A stretch of DNA of 64,000 bases from Enterovibrio qingdaonensis. Lineage in GTDB: Bacteria > Pseudomonadota > Gammaproteobacteria > Enterobacterales > Vibrionaceae. Below, piece after piece: positions 56,949 to 64,000 of the stretch. A program made the translations under genes and the position numbers. The DNA lies in the NCBI RefSeq assembly GCF_028683135.1, contig NZ_JAJUBB010000008.1:1-64000 (forward strand), read 5' to 3'. The notes below the pieces were generated by a model. The model had not been told where the DNA came from. It ran no database searches and was given only the letters and a program-made list of their open reading frames with translations. Within the stretch, counting starts at the first letter, position 1, and every line of letters starts with the position of its first letter.

Positions 56949-57950
56949 ATGCAGAAAAAAATCTTTTATATTGAGATGCTTCGTGTCATTGCTGCGGTGG
57001 CTGTTATTGCGATTCATGTTTTGGGGCCTTATCGCTATCTATCCGGCGGCATTCCTGACGTTGACTGGGTGACAGCGATCGCCATTAATGGTGCCAGTCG
57101 GTGGGCTGTTCCTGTGTTTATTATGATTACAGGTGCATTATTGCTTTCAGACACCCGGCCGTTTTCTGCGTCGCTCTTTCTTCGCCGCCGAGTGATGAAA
57201 GTGTTTGTTCCGTTTGTCGTATGGTCGATTTTTTATGCGATCCTTGCGGGCATTTCGTTACAAAATGTAAATTGGACGGAAACTGTACAGCGATTGGTGC
57301 ATTTTCCTGTTGAAGAAACCTACTATCATCTCGGTTTTTTTTACTATTTTATTCCGCTTTATTTGCTTGTTCCTGCTCTGCGTCCCGTCGTTCAGCAAGG
57401 TGAACACAGCCTATTTCATACATTATTGGCGTCTTGGTTGGTTTTATGCGCCGCGAGATTGCTTGGGTTCTCACTCGGTTGGGTTGAAGACTTGGTGCTC
57501 TATGGTGGGTATTTGATGTTGGGGTGGGGGCTGCACAACGGTATCTTACCGCTTCGCTACTTGTTGTTTGTGGGGGTGATTGCATTGGTTTTTACTGAGT
57601 ACACTGCTATCTCACAAAGTGTCTCTTCCGGTGCATACACCAGTGCGGGCTGGTTTTCTTACAAGACCATCAATACCGTGCTCATCGCGGCTATGATTTT
57701 TGCACTTTGTCAGTATTGGGCAGGAAAGGTCTCGGAAAAGGGGCAAAAAAGGGTGGCTGAAATTGCGCAGCATTCGTTGGGTATCTACTTAATTCATCCC
57801 GTATTTTTGTGGCCGATAAGGGAGTTGGGAATCGTGCTTCCATGGGCATGGCTGACGATTCCCCTCGTGACTTTTGCCGTCTTTATTCTGTCTTATTGGA
57901 CGAGTAAATGCTTGGCAAAATGGCGCATGACAGCGTGGCTGGTGCCGTAA
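56949..57950 (+). CDS. Acyltransferase family 3 (WecH-like)
   Basis: A 333-residue membrane O-acyltransferase with about ten predicted helices. It starts M-Q-K-K-I-F-Y-I-E-M-L-R-V-I-A-A and has the family His in A-I-H-V near residue 19-22, the A-S-R-W-A-V-P-V-F-I-M-I-T-G motif and H-S-L-G-I-Y-L-I-H-P near the end. E. coli WecH, which acetylates enterobacterial common antigen, is similar in size and layout. Here it could decorate a surface glycan. The start at 56949 is chosen by family match; the frame opens at 56859 without support. It meets yhhM tail-to-tail. Confidence 0.8.
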   Translation: MQKKIFYIEMLRVIAAVAVIAIHVLGPYRYLSGGIPDVDWVTAIAINGASRWAVPVFIMITGALLLSDTRPFSASLFLRRRVMKVFVPFVVWSIFYAILAGISLQNVNWTETVQRLVHFPVEETYYHLGFFYYFIPLYLLVPALRPVVQQGEHSLFHTLLASWLVLCAARLLGFSLGWVEDLVLYGGYLMLGWGLHNGILPLRYLLFVGVIALVFTEYTAISQSVSSGAYTSAGWFSYKTINTVLIAAMIFALCQYWAGKVSEKGQKRVAEIAQHSLGIYLIHPVFLWPIRELGIVLPWAWLTIPLVTFAVFILSYWTSKCLAKWRMTAWLVP

Positions 57951-58289
57951 TTACTGGCTACGTTGCCACTTGGCAAAATGAAGGAAATTCGACCCGCGGT
58001 AGCTCATGGTTCCGCAGTCACCTGGCTGGAGCGCGTGATAGTAATGCACGCCGACTTGAAACTCGCGTTTAGGGCCACCGTCGACAGGCTCAACGTAAAT
58101 CCAGTATTCCTCTGGGTCTTCATGCATACCTGGGTTAGGAATGGCGACGGATTGTTTGTCGAGAATTCGAATATCGACAGTACGCTCTTCGGCACCTTTG
58201 CCCAGCGTGTGTTTTTGGAAAATAAAGAAAAAATATGCACCAGCGATAACGGCGAGCGCAACCACGAGTAAAAACAGCGAAATAGGCAC
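57951..58289 (-). CDS. yhhM: DUF2500 membrane protein YhhM
   Basis: A 112-residue protein of the DUF2500 family, E. coli YhhM. One N-terminal helix (P-I-S-L-F-L-L-V-V-A-L-A-V-I-A-G-A) and a soluble domain ending W-R-R/K-W-Q-R-S-Q type. The start is GTG at 58289 with an ideal AAGGAG site 6 bases upstream, which excludes the open extension to 58388. Function unknown. In E. coli it lies beside rsmD and ftsY; here other genes separate them. Confidence 0.85.
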   Translation of the reverse strand: MPISLFLLVVALAVIAGAYFFFIFQKHTLGKGAEERTVDIRILDKQSVAIPNPGMHEDPEEYWIYVEPVDGGPKREFQVGVHYYHALQPGDCGTMSYRGSNFLHFAKWQRSQ

Positions 58290-58494
58290 GGGGTTCTCCT
58301 TGTTCCGGCCACAAACTATCGGAGCCAATACTACTTCAGACATTAAATTGGCAAACCTTCGCCCCGACGAATTCGTGATCGAAAGCACTTATCGACGTCA
58401 GAAATGACGCTAATGTAAACAAAATTAAAGACATTTCTCTTTTGTAAGCCTTTATAATTTAATAAGGGACGTTGAAGGCGTTACGGAGGTCTGC

Positions 58495-58857
58495 ATGGAT
58501 GACATTGGCAAAGTAGTGAGACAGAGTCGGCGTCTGGAGAGGCTTCTCAAAGAGCACTATCATGCTCAAGGACGCGGATTACATGAATTGGTGAGCAGCT
58601 GCCAAGAGCGGCTACCTCATGACGTGATCGCGAAACTGCGGTTTGTCGCCACCATCAGAAATAAGGCCGTGCATGAAGACGGCTACGAAGTCGATGATAT
58701 GCGTGGCTTCTTGAGTGCGTGTAAACAGTGTGAAAAGGAGTTGCAGCCGCGCAGTAGTCGTATGATCTGGCGTGTTGCGCTATTTCTGATCTTTGCGGTG
58801 ACCGCAGGGGCTGTTTGGTTCTATATCGAAAATTGGCGACACATTGTTGGGCAGTGA
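58495..58857 (+). CDS. Membrane-anchored HEPN/DUF4145-like protein
   Basis: A 120-residue protein with a helical N-terminal domain and one C-terminal membrane helix (about residues 89-111, W-R-V-A-L-F-L-I-F-A). The segment F-V-A-T-I-R-N-K-A-V-H-E-D-G at 50-63 is the R-x4-H signature of the DUF4145/HEPN group (Arg 55, His 60). HEPN proteins include metal-independent RNases, but many lack activity. GGAGG lies 6 bases before the ATG. It is a single gene flanked by yhhM (divergent) and a terminator. No antitoxin partner is visible. Topology (N-terminus in cytoplasm) and activity are inference. Confidence 0.7.
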   Translation: MDDIGKVVRQSRRLERLLKEHYHAQGRGLHELVSSCQERLPHDVIAKLRFVATIRNKAVHEDGYEVDDMRGFLSACKQCEKELQPRSSRMIWRVALFLIFAVTAGAVWFYIENWRHIVGQ

Positions 58858-58867
58858 CCCGCACGCG

Positions 58868-58897
58868 AGAAAAGCACCCAGATAGGTGCTTTTTTTG
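58868..58897 (+). terminator. Terminator of HEPN-like gene
   Basis: Stem AAAAGCACC/GGTGCTTTT with loop CAGATA and a T-run. Confidence 0.85.
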
Positions 58898-59128
58898 TCC
58901 CTCAATAATCTCACCCCTGCCTTTGCAGATTGCGTGGGTATACCAAGGCTTTTTCCGTCACGTCGCTGAAAAGAGACGATGAAACCGCTACAAACACCTA
59001 AGAATGTTAGGGTTAAGGTTGGCGTTTTAGTCGCATTTGGTGTGCGTTTCTCTTTCTGAGATCTGGGACGTGGACTTTATATGGTGCATCTCTAGACTTG
59101 GTTGGCTCGAAATGTAAGGGATTAAGTC

Positions 59129-59758
59129 ATGTTGAGTTGGTTTGCTGTCTGTTGCTCAGGGCTTCTACATATCAATGCTGCCTACAAAGGTCCTCGTTGG
59201 CAGTTTTATCTTTTTAAACCATTGACCATTGCAATCCTCATCGCGATTGGACTCATGGGCGGGCAAGAGAGCAGTTACACCCACTGGATTGTGGCAGGGT
59301 TAGCATTTTCTTTGGTAGGTGACATTTTCTTGATGTTACCCAAAGACCGTTTTATTCCCGGGCTCGTCAGTTTTCTTGTCGCACATATTTTGTATAGCGT
59401 AGCGTTTTGGCAACAATTTGATGGCCCAATGGTATGGTGGTTACCCGCGTTACTTGGTGCGGCCAGTGTCTTAATTTTCCTCCTTTTACTTCCAAATCTT
59501 GGGGCACTGCTGATTCCTGTGGGCTTGTACATTGGGGTCATCGCGCAGATGGCGTGGGGGGCGGGTGAGTTTTGGATGGCAGAGCGCACACCAATGGCGG
59601 CCTACGCGTTTGGCGGTGCCTTGCTGTTTATGTTGTCAGACACTGTGCTTGCCTTTGACCGATTTAAAGGCCCTTTTCGCACGTCAGTGTTGTTAATCAT
59701 GAGCTCGTACTTCTGTGCTCAAGGGCTGATTACTGCATCGGTATTGTTCGCCCAGTAA
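59129..59758 (+). CDS. yhhN: YhhN-family membrane protein (lysoplasmalogenase-like)
   Basis: A 209-residue membrane protein with about seven predicted helices and the YhhN/TMEM86 motifs (F-K-P-L-T-I, L-V-G-D-I-F-L-M-L, M-L-S-D-T-V-L-A-F). The eukaryotic relative TMEM86B hydrolyses lysoplasmalogens; the bacterial role is unproven. In E. coli yhhN follows yhhM near ftsY. ATG at 59129 has AAGGG upstream; next gene is 10 bp away. Confidence 0.88.
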   Translation: MLSWFAVCCSGLLHINAAYKGPRWQFYLFKPLTIAILIAIGLMGGQESSYTHWIVAGLAFSLVGDIFLMLPKDRFIPGLVSFLVAHILYSVAFWQQFDGPMVWWLPALLGAASVLIFLLLLPNLGALLIPVGLYIGVIAQMAWGAGEFWMAERTPMAAYAFGGALLFMLSDTVLAFDRFKGPFRTSVLLIMSSYFCAQGLITASVLFAQ

Positions 59759-59768
59759 GGAGTTATTC

Positions 59769-60083
59769 ATGTCATTGGTGCAAGTGTATAGTGCCAGTAA
59801 TTCACTAGAAGCTCACAGCCTGAAAGGGATGTTGGAGACAGAGGCGATAGACGTGGTGCTTAAAGGAGAGACGCTCTCCAGTGCAACGGGAGAACTGCCA
59901 GCCGATGTATTAGCAGTCACACTGTGGGTTGATGTCGTGCAGGAAGCGGTGGCACGAAAAGTCTTAGCGCACTATGAAGCGCAGTCGAATGCCGTATGGT
60001 GGTGTTCAGCCTGTCAGGAAGAAAGTGGCGGAAATTTTGAGATCTGTTGGCAATGCGGTGTGCCACGGGCGGAAATCGAGTGA
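59769..60083 (+). CDS. DUF2007 protein with C-terminal zinc ribbon
   Basis: A 104-residue protein. Residues 1-70 fit DUF2007 (putative signal-transducing protein; L-V-Q-V-Y-S-A-S-N-S-L-E-A-H, then G-E-L-P). Residues 77-98 form a zinc ribbon W-W-C-S-A-C and E-I-C-W-Q-C-G (two C-x2-C pairs). It lies 10 bp after yhhN on the same strand. Function unknown; the fused zinc finger suggests RNA or protein binding. Confidence 0.8.
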   Translation: MSLVQVYSASNSLEAHSLKGMLETEAIDVVLKGETLSSATGELPADVLAVTLWVDVVQEAVARKVLAHYEAQSNAVWWCSACQEESGGNFEICWQCGVPRAEIE

Positions 60084-60162
60084 CCATTGCGGCATATCAA
60101 AAATTTTAGTGCATGGCTGTGTTTGTATGTCCCCAGCGAACAACACAGCCACGGACAAAACT

Positions 60163-60405
60163 ATGCAAGCATCTATTCATGTTCATCAGATCCTCAATCA
60201 TTTAAAAAGTGAGCCGATGTCGGAGTACGCGTTAACCGATTGGGTTACTCGGGAGTGGGGAGATGAGGCGAGATTTCACACATGCAGCCAAAAAGACATG
60301 ACGTTCAGTGATGTGTTAGTGTTTTTACGTCGTCGTAAGAAAATTCTCGAAAGTGCAGGTGCGCTGGTGGTCAATGAAGCGCGAATCTGCAATCACGGCG
60401 AATAA
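60163..60405 (+). CDS. yecH: YecH-family (DUF2492) metal-binding protein
   Basis: An 80-residue protein matching E. coli YecH: H-V-H-Q-I-L-N near the start, A-R-F-H-T-C-S and I-C-N-H at the end, a His/Cys set that binds metal. ATG at 60163 fits the family; a longer frame runs back into the previous gene to 59974 and an ATG at 60127 would add 12 residues. The ribosome-binding site is weak. A terminator follows. Confidence 0.83.
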   Translation: MQASIHVHQILNHLKSEPMSEYALTDWVTREWGDEARFHTCSQKDMTFSDVLVFLRRRKKILESAGALVVNEARICNHGE

Positions 60406-60413
60406 TACGTACT

Positions 60414-60441
60414 AAAAAGGCCTCTAAGAGAGGCCTTTTGG
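60414..60441. terminator. Bidirectional terminator yecH/yhhL
   Basis: Stem AAAAGGCCTCT/AGAGGCCTTTT (60415-60425 and 60429-60439), loop AAG, between convergent genes. Confidence 0.88.
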
Positions 60442-60455
60442 CACTTAATTACGGG

Positions 60456-60731
60456 TTATTCTTTTCCGACCATGTATTTGCGGCGGATATCGAGAAGCGC
60501 AAAAATACCAAACAGGAGAATCGACCATTTCTCCCAGCGCGTCATGCTGATTTTGTCGCCGAAGGCACCAATGAAAATCAGCATTTGTAACCCATGCATA
60601 CAGAACAGGAAAGCGGTCATGATATACAGTGCCATTGCCGCTACGCCTGGAAACGGTTGGACGATATTAGCAATCAACACGAACCAGACAAAACCAATGG
60701 CTGCTTTTGCTAATAAGATAAGTGCTCTCAT
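60456..60731 (-). CDS. yhhL: DUF1145 membrane protein YhhL
   Basis: A 91-residue membrane protein of the DUF1145 family; E. coli YhhL has 89. Three hydrophobic segments and a basic tail. Its ATG overlaps the rsmD stop by 4 bp and has AGAGGA upstream, so the two are one operon, as in E. coli. Function unknown. Confidence 0.9.
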   Translation of the reverse strand: MRALILLAKAAIGFVWFVLIANIVQPFPGVAAMALYIMTAFLFCMHGLQMLIFIGAFGDKISMTRWEKWSILLFGIFALLDIRRKYMVGKE

Positions 60732-61363
60732 TTTTCCTCTCTTTGATACAACCGAAAACTTACTTGTCCGGCGTGTTTTTCCTTAACCATGTCCCAGTGG
60801 TTTGGCACCACAGGAAGTCCAAACTCTTTCTCTGCTTCGATATAGATCAGTGCATTAGCACTTAACCAGCCATTTTTTTCTAGCTTGTCGATAGCATCAT
60901 TCAGCAACTCTTTGCGAAAGGGTGGGTCGATAAAGACCACATCAAAGGCCTGCCCAGTTTGCGACAAGAACTGTAACGCATCGACGTTTTTCACCGTTGC
61001 ATTTTCTGCTTTCAATGCCGACAGGTTTTGATTGATTTGCGCGGCTGCCCCTTTGTCTAGCTCCAGAAGGGTGACATGTTCGGCTTGTCGCGACAAGGCT
61101 TCTAACCCTAGGCCACCGCTTCCTGCAAAAACATCGAGGCACTTAGCGTCGTAAAGATCGGCAGCTAACCAGTTAAAGACAGTTTCCTTCACGCGATCAG
61201 TTGTTGGGCGCAGCCCTTCCACATTTTTTACCGGCAGTTTACGGCCACGCCATTTACCGGAAATGATGCGAACAAATCCTGAGCCACCCCCGCTATTTGC
61301 GGAAGATTGATTGCCCCGACCACTATTTTGCTTCACAGGGTTTTTTGGGTTACGTCGTACCAT
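60728..61363 (-). CDS. rsmD: 16S rRNA (G966-N2)-methyltransferase RsmD
   Basis: A 211-residue SAM-dependent methyltransferase; E. coli RsmD has 198. Motif I D-V-F-A-G-S-G-G-L-G-L-E-A-L, motif IV D-P-P-F, and L-R-P-T-T-D-R-V-K-E-T-V-F-N-W-L are all present. The Gly/Asn/Ser-rich N-terminal tail is longer than in E. coli. ATG at 61363 is chosen; TTG at 61381 would add six residues. It is divergent to ftsY (244 bp gap). Confidence 0.94.
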   Translation of the reverse strand: MVRRNPKNPVKQNSGRGNQSSANSGGGSGFVRIISGKWRGRKLPVKNVEGLRPTTDRVKETVFNWLAADLYDAKCLDVFAGSGGLGLEALSRQAEHVTLLELDKGAAAQINQNLSALKAENATVKNVDALQFLSQTGQAFDVVFIDPPFRKELLNDAIDKLEKNGWLSANALIYIEAEKEFGLPVVPNHWDMVKEKHAGQVSFRLYQREEK

Positions 61364-61607
61364 AGATTTTTTGACCGCCAAGAAGGTGTTAGACTATGCG
61401 AGTTCGGTAACTGGACTGCATATTCCTCAAATATTTTAAGGTTAGTGACGTTAGAGTGTATATCCTCTTTCGCCAGTATTTCTGCGTCATAAGCAATGCA
61501 GAAATAGTTTAGTTACCACACTGCATTTATAAGGCGCAGTGGCCACAGTTTTTGATCAGCTCGCTGTTATCGCGCCGATTGTACCAATCATGCTTTAGGA
61601 TTTGCCA

Positions 61608-63197
61608 ATGGCAGAAAAAAAGAAACGCGGATTTATGTCCTGGCTGGGTTTCGGCCGTAAGAAAGAAGATGAGCAACAGGCGGAGCAAGAACGCCTCCAA
61701 GCAGAAGCTGAAGCGAAAGCGGCGGCCGAAGAAGAAGCTCGTTTAGCTGCAGAAGCTGAAGCGCAAGCGGCAGCCGAAGAAGAGGCACGTTTAACTGCAG
61801 AAGCTGACGCAAAAGCGGCAGCTGAAGAAGAGGCCCGTTTAGCAGCGGAAGCTGGAGCGAAAGCGGCGGCAGAAGAACAGGCTCGCTTAGCAGCGGAAGC
61901 TGAAGCGAAAAAAGCGGCAGCCGAAGAACAAGCTCGTTTAGCTGCAGAAGCCGAAGCGGCAGCCGAAGAACAAGCCCGTTTAGCAGCGGAAGCCGAAGCG
62001 AAAGCGGTAGCTGAAGAAGAGGCTCGTATCGCTGCAGAAGCCGAAGCAAAAGCGGCAGCTGAAGAAGAGGCCCGTTTAGCAGCGGAAGCTGAAGCGAAAG
62101 CGGCAGCGGAAGCTGAAGCGAAAGCAGCGGCAGAAGAGCAAGCTCGTCTCGCAGCCGAAGCTGAAGCGCAAGCGGAAGAAGATCGTTTAGCCGCCGAAGC
62201 ATTGGCCGCCGAAGACGCAGCGCGATTGGCAGAAGAGCAAGCGTCTGCGCAGGCTGAACAAGAAAAACCGAAACGTGAAGGCTTTTTTGCGCGTTTGAAG
62301 CGTGGCCTTCAAAAGACCAAAGCCAACCTGGGTGCAGGTTTCTTTAGCCTATTTAGCGGTAAAAAAATCGATGACGAGCTCTTTGAAGAGCTGGAAGAGC
62401 AATTGCTTATTGCTGATGTTGGTATGGATACAACCACCAAGATCATCGACAGTCTGACCGACAAGGCGTCACGTAAAGAGCTTAAAGATGGTGAAGCACT
62501 GTTTGGTCTTCTTAAACAAGAAATGGCAGAGATCCTGAGTAAAGTGGATCAGCCGTTGGAAGTGAAAACAGAAAGCGGTCCGTTTGTTATTCTGATGGTC
62601 GGCGTAAACGGTGTGGGCAAAACTACCACGATTGGTAAACTTGCCAAGCAATTCCAGCAACAAGGTAAATCAGTCATGTTGGCCGCGGGTGACACTTTCC
62701 GCGCGGCAGCAGTCGAACAACTCCAGGTGTGGGGTGATAGAAATAATGTCCCTGTTATTGCGCAGCACACAGGCGCGGACAGTGCATCAGTGATCTATGA
62801 CGCGATTGAGGCAGCAAAAGCGCGTAATGTTGACGTGGTTATTGCCGATACGGCTGGTCGTCTTCAAAACAAAGCTAACCTAATGGAAGAGCTGAAGAAG
62901 ATCGTTCGCGTGATGAAAAAGCTCGATGAAAATGCGCCGCATGAAATCATGCTAACGATTGATGCGGGGACCGGGCAAAACGCGATCAGCCAAGCACGAC
63001 TGTTTAATGATATCGCGCCACTGTCTGGTATTACCCTGACCAAGCTGGATGGTACAGCGAAAGGTGGTGTTATCTTCGCTGTGGCTGATCAGTTCAACAT
63101 TCCTATTCGTTACATCGGTGTCGGTGAAGGTATCGACGACTTAAGACCGTTTGTCGCGGAAGACTTTATCGAAGCTCTGTTTAGCCAAGAGGACTGA
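61608..63197 (+). CDS. ftsY: Signal recognition particle receptor FtsY
   Basis: A 529-residue SRP receptor GTPase. N-terminal M-A-E-K-K-K-R-G-F-M-S-W-L-G-F is the membrane-targeting helix; residues 33-200 are an acidic A domain made of about ten tandem 16-residue units (E-A-E-A-K-A-A-A-E-E-E-A-R-L-A-A type). The NG domain follows with G-V-N-G-V-G-K-T (P loop, near 332), D-T-A-G-R and T-K-L-D-G-T. FtsY docks SRP-ribosome complexes to SecYEG. ATG at 61608 has AGGA 7 bases upstream; a TTG at 61602 adds two residues. It is first in ftsY-ftsE-ftsX. Confidence 0.97.
   Translation: MAEKKKRGFMSWLGFGRKKEDEQQAEQERLQAEAEAKAAAEEEARLAAEAEAQAAAEEEARLTAEADAKAAAEEEARLAAEAGAKAAAEEQARLAAEAEAKKAAAEEQARLAAEAEAAAEEQARLAAEAEAKAVAEEEARIAAEAEAKAAAEEEARLAAEAEAKAAAEAEAKAAAEEQARLAAEAEAQAEEDRLAAEALAAEDAARLAEEQASAQAEQEKPKREGFFARLKRGLQKTKANLGAGFFSLFSGKKIDDELFEELEEQLLIADVGMDTTTKIIDSLTDKASRKELKDGEALFGLLKQEMAEILSKVDQPLEVKTESGPFVILMVGVNGVGKTTTIGKLAKQFQQQGKSVMLAAGDTFRAAAVEQLQVWGDRNNVPVIAQHTGADSASVIYDAIEAAKARNVDVVIADTAGRLQNKANLMEELKKIVRVMKKLDENAPHEIMLTIDAGTGQNAISQARLFNDIAPLSGITLTKLDGTAKGGVIFAVADQFNIPIRYIGVGEGIDDLRPFVAEDFIEALFSQED
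61704..62200 (+). repeat. Tandem 48 bp (16-residue) repeats within ftsY
   Basis: About ten units of 39-72 bp, most 48 bp, each starting GAAGCTGAAGCGAAAGCG or a close variant. Codons vary between units (e.g. GCG/GCA/GCC and GAA kept), so selection for the repeat protein is likely. The last units are shorter and degenerate. Confidence 0.9.
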
Positions 63198-63202
63198 TAA
63201 GC

Positions 63203-63868
63203 GTGATCCAATTTCAGCAGGTGAGTAAGGCCTACCGTGGTGGGCACCAAGCGTTACAGAAGGTGAATTTTCACCTACCCAAAGGGGATATGGCATTCCT
63301 CACCGGACATTCTGGTGCGGGTAAAAGTACCCTGCTGAAATTACTGTGCGCGATTGAGCGGCCGAGCGACGGGAAGATCCTGTTTAACGGTCATGATATA
63401 TCGCGCATTGATCGCAAAGACATTCCTTTTTTACGTCGACACATTGGTATCATTTTTCAAGATCACAAGCTGTTGATGGACCGCTCAGTTTTCGACAATG
63501 TGGCGTTACCACTTCGAATCGAGCAGACCCCCGAGGCTGACATTAAAAAGCGTGTTTCGGCGGCGTTAGACAAAGTGGGCCTATTGGACAAAATGAACTG
63601 TTTGCCCATGCAGCTTTCAGGTGGTGAGCAACAACGCGTGGGCATTGCTCGCGCTGTGGTGAATCGACCTCAACTGCTTATTGCAGATGAACCAACCGGT
63701 AACCTTGATGCTGCTCTGTCTCAACAGATCATGGAGTTGTTCCGTCAGTTTAATCAGGTGGGTGTGACCGTGTTGATGGCTACACACGATACATCACTAC
63801 TGAGTAAGTACGACATGCGTCGATTTGATTTGAATCAGGGCCATTTGTCGGAGGTGGCGCGTGGCTAA
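63203..63868 (+). CDS. ftsE: Cell division ATP-binding protein FtsE
   Basis: A 221-residue ABC ATPase. Walker A G-H-S-G-A-G-K-S is at residues 35-42, signature L-S-G-G-E near 139, Walker B I-A-D-E-P-T-G-N-L-D near 158. With FtsX it controls septal peptidoglycan hydrolases (EnvC/amidases). Start is GTG at 63203 with GAGG upstream, 5 bases after ftsY. ftsX starts before its stop (8 bp overlap). Confidence 0.96.
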   Translation: MIQFQQVSKAYRGGHQALQKVNFHLPKGDMAFLTGHSGAGKSTLLKLLCAIERPSDGKILFNGHDISRIDRKDIPFLRRHIGIIFQDHKLLMDRSVFDNVALPLRIEQTPEADIKKRVSAALDKVGLLDKMNCLPMQLSGGEQQRVGIARAVVNRPQLLIADEPTGNLDAALSQQIMELFRQFNQVGVTVLMATHDTSLLSKYDMRRFDLNQGHLSEVARG

Positions 63869-64000
63869 TTTTCTTACATTGCATAAACAGCAAGGTGGTC
63901 AGGCTCTTCGTGATCTGCTTGCGCGTCCGCTTGGCAACTTGCTGACCGTGCTGGCTCTAGCATTTTCTCTGGCTCTGCCAGCGACACTCTTTATGCTGGC
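63861..64000 (+). CDS. ftsX: Cell division protein FtsX (truncated by window end)
   Basis: GTG at 63861, preceded by GGAGG, opens a frame continuing past the end of the window. The 46 residues seen (M-A-N-F-L-T-L-H-K-Q-Q-G-G-Q-A-L-R, then a hydrophobic L-T-V-L-A-L-A-F-S) fit the FtsX N-terminus and its first membrane helix. About 85% of the gene is missing. Confidence 0.9.
   Translation, partial: MANFLTLHKQQGGQALRDLLARPLGNLLTVLALAFSLALPATLFML

Noticed and set aside
58979-59059. 26-codon frame with ATG between the HEPN-like gene and yhhN
   Set aside because: Weak ribosome-binding site, no terminator or promoter context, and too short to distinguish from chance.
61704-62200. Possible CRISPR or minisatellite in ftsY
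   Set aside because: Repeats are in frame, coding and without spacers, so they are protein repeats of FtsY.
61633-62202. 189-codon Leu-rich frame opposite the FtsY repeats
   Set aside because: It is the reverse reading of the GAA/GCG repeat codons, giving an artificial Leu/Pro/Arg string.

Overview
The window is a 64 kb piece of the main chromosome of a gamma-proteobacterium, most likely in the Vibrionaceae. The evidence is gene content and neighbourhood: ilvY/ilvC, ubiK, a vexRAB-type efflux operon and rep lie together as I recall from Vibrio; gppA-rhlB/trxA-rho, ubiD-fre, uspA/uspB and ftsY-ftsE-ftsX follow the usual gammaproteobacterial order. I cannot place the genus from the sequence alone; Grimontia, Enterovibrio or a relative would all fit. 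Almost every gene is chromosomal core. I see no insertion sequence, prophage, integron or CRISPR array.

Layout. 0-3.4 kb: a SemiSWEET-type small transporter, the divergent ilvY/ilvC pair and ubiK. 3.5-8.3 kb: an RND efflux operon (vexR, vexA, vexB) with a perfect TetR-type palindrome at its promoter. 8.4-11.1 kb: rep helicase and cytochrome c5. 11.1-12.9 kb: tRNA-Arg followed by a duplicated tRNA-His/tRNA-Pro pair and a decayed third copy, then about 0.9 kb without a recognised gene. 12.9-18.5 kb: the dppABCDF dipeptide uptake operon. 18.6-22.1 kb: accessory envelope genes (a SPOR protein, a Cys-rich lipoprotein), a cold-shock protein and AT-rich DNA with two possible small genes. 22.2-26.8 kb: gorA, rlmJ, prlC. 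26.9-32.5 kb: three envelope genes (two beta-barrels and a 1,069-residue lipoprotein). 32.6-41.5 kb: gppA-rhlB, trxA, rho, an unknown exported protein, ubiD, a small [2Fe-2S] ferredoxin and fre. 41.5-48.6 kb: EamA transporter, uspA/uspB, an MscS-type channel, a YhiN-type flavoprotein and a NIT-domain chemoreceptor. 48.7-57.9 kb: coniferyl-aldehyde dehydrogenase, DTW protein, lipoprotein, EVE protein, yigL, pldB, AbgT transporter, WecH-like acyltransferase. 57.9-64 kb: the ftsY neighbourhood (yhhM, yhhN, yhhL, rsmD, ftsY, ftsE, start of ftsX) with several small genes inserted.

How the genes fit together. Several neighbours share a job. vexR represses its own pump operon. The five dpp genes make one complete peptide ABC transporter. 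ubiD and ubiK both serve ubiquinone synthesis, and fre next to ubiD can supply reduced flavin. rhlB and rho act on RNA, while trxA and gorA maintain thiol redox balance. ftsY targets membrane proteins and ftsEX links cell division to cell-wall hydrolysis. The most notable local oddities are a UbiD with a duplicated C-terminal unit, a ferredoxin gene overlapping fre, an FtsY with about ten tandem 16-residue Ala/Glu repeats, a small membrane-anchored protein with a HEPN-like R-x4-H motif, and a possible unannotated small protein between uspA and uspB. I found no clear new multi-gene system; the HEPN-like protein and the small-ORF candidates are the best leads.
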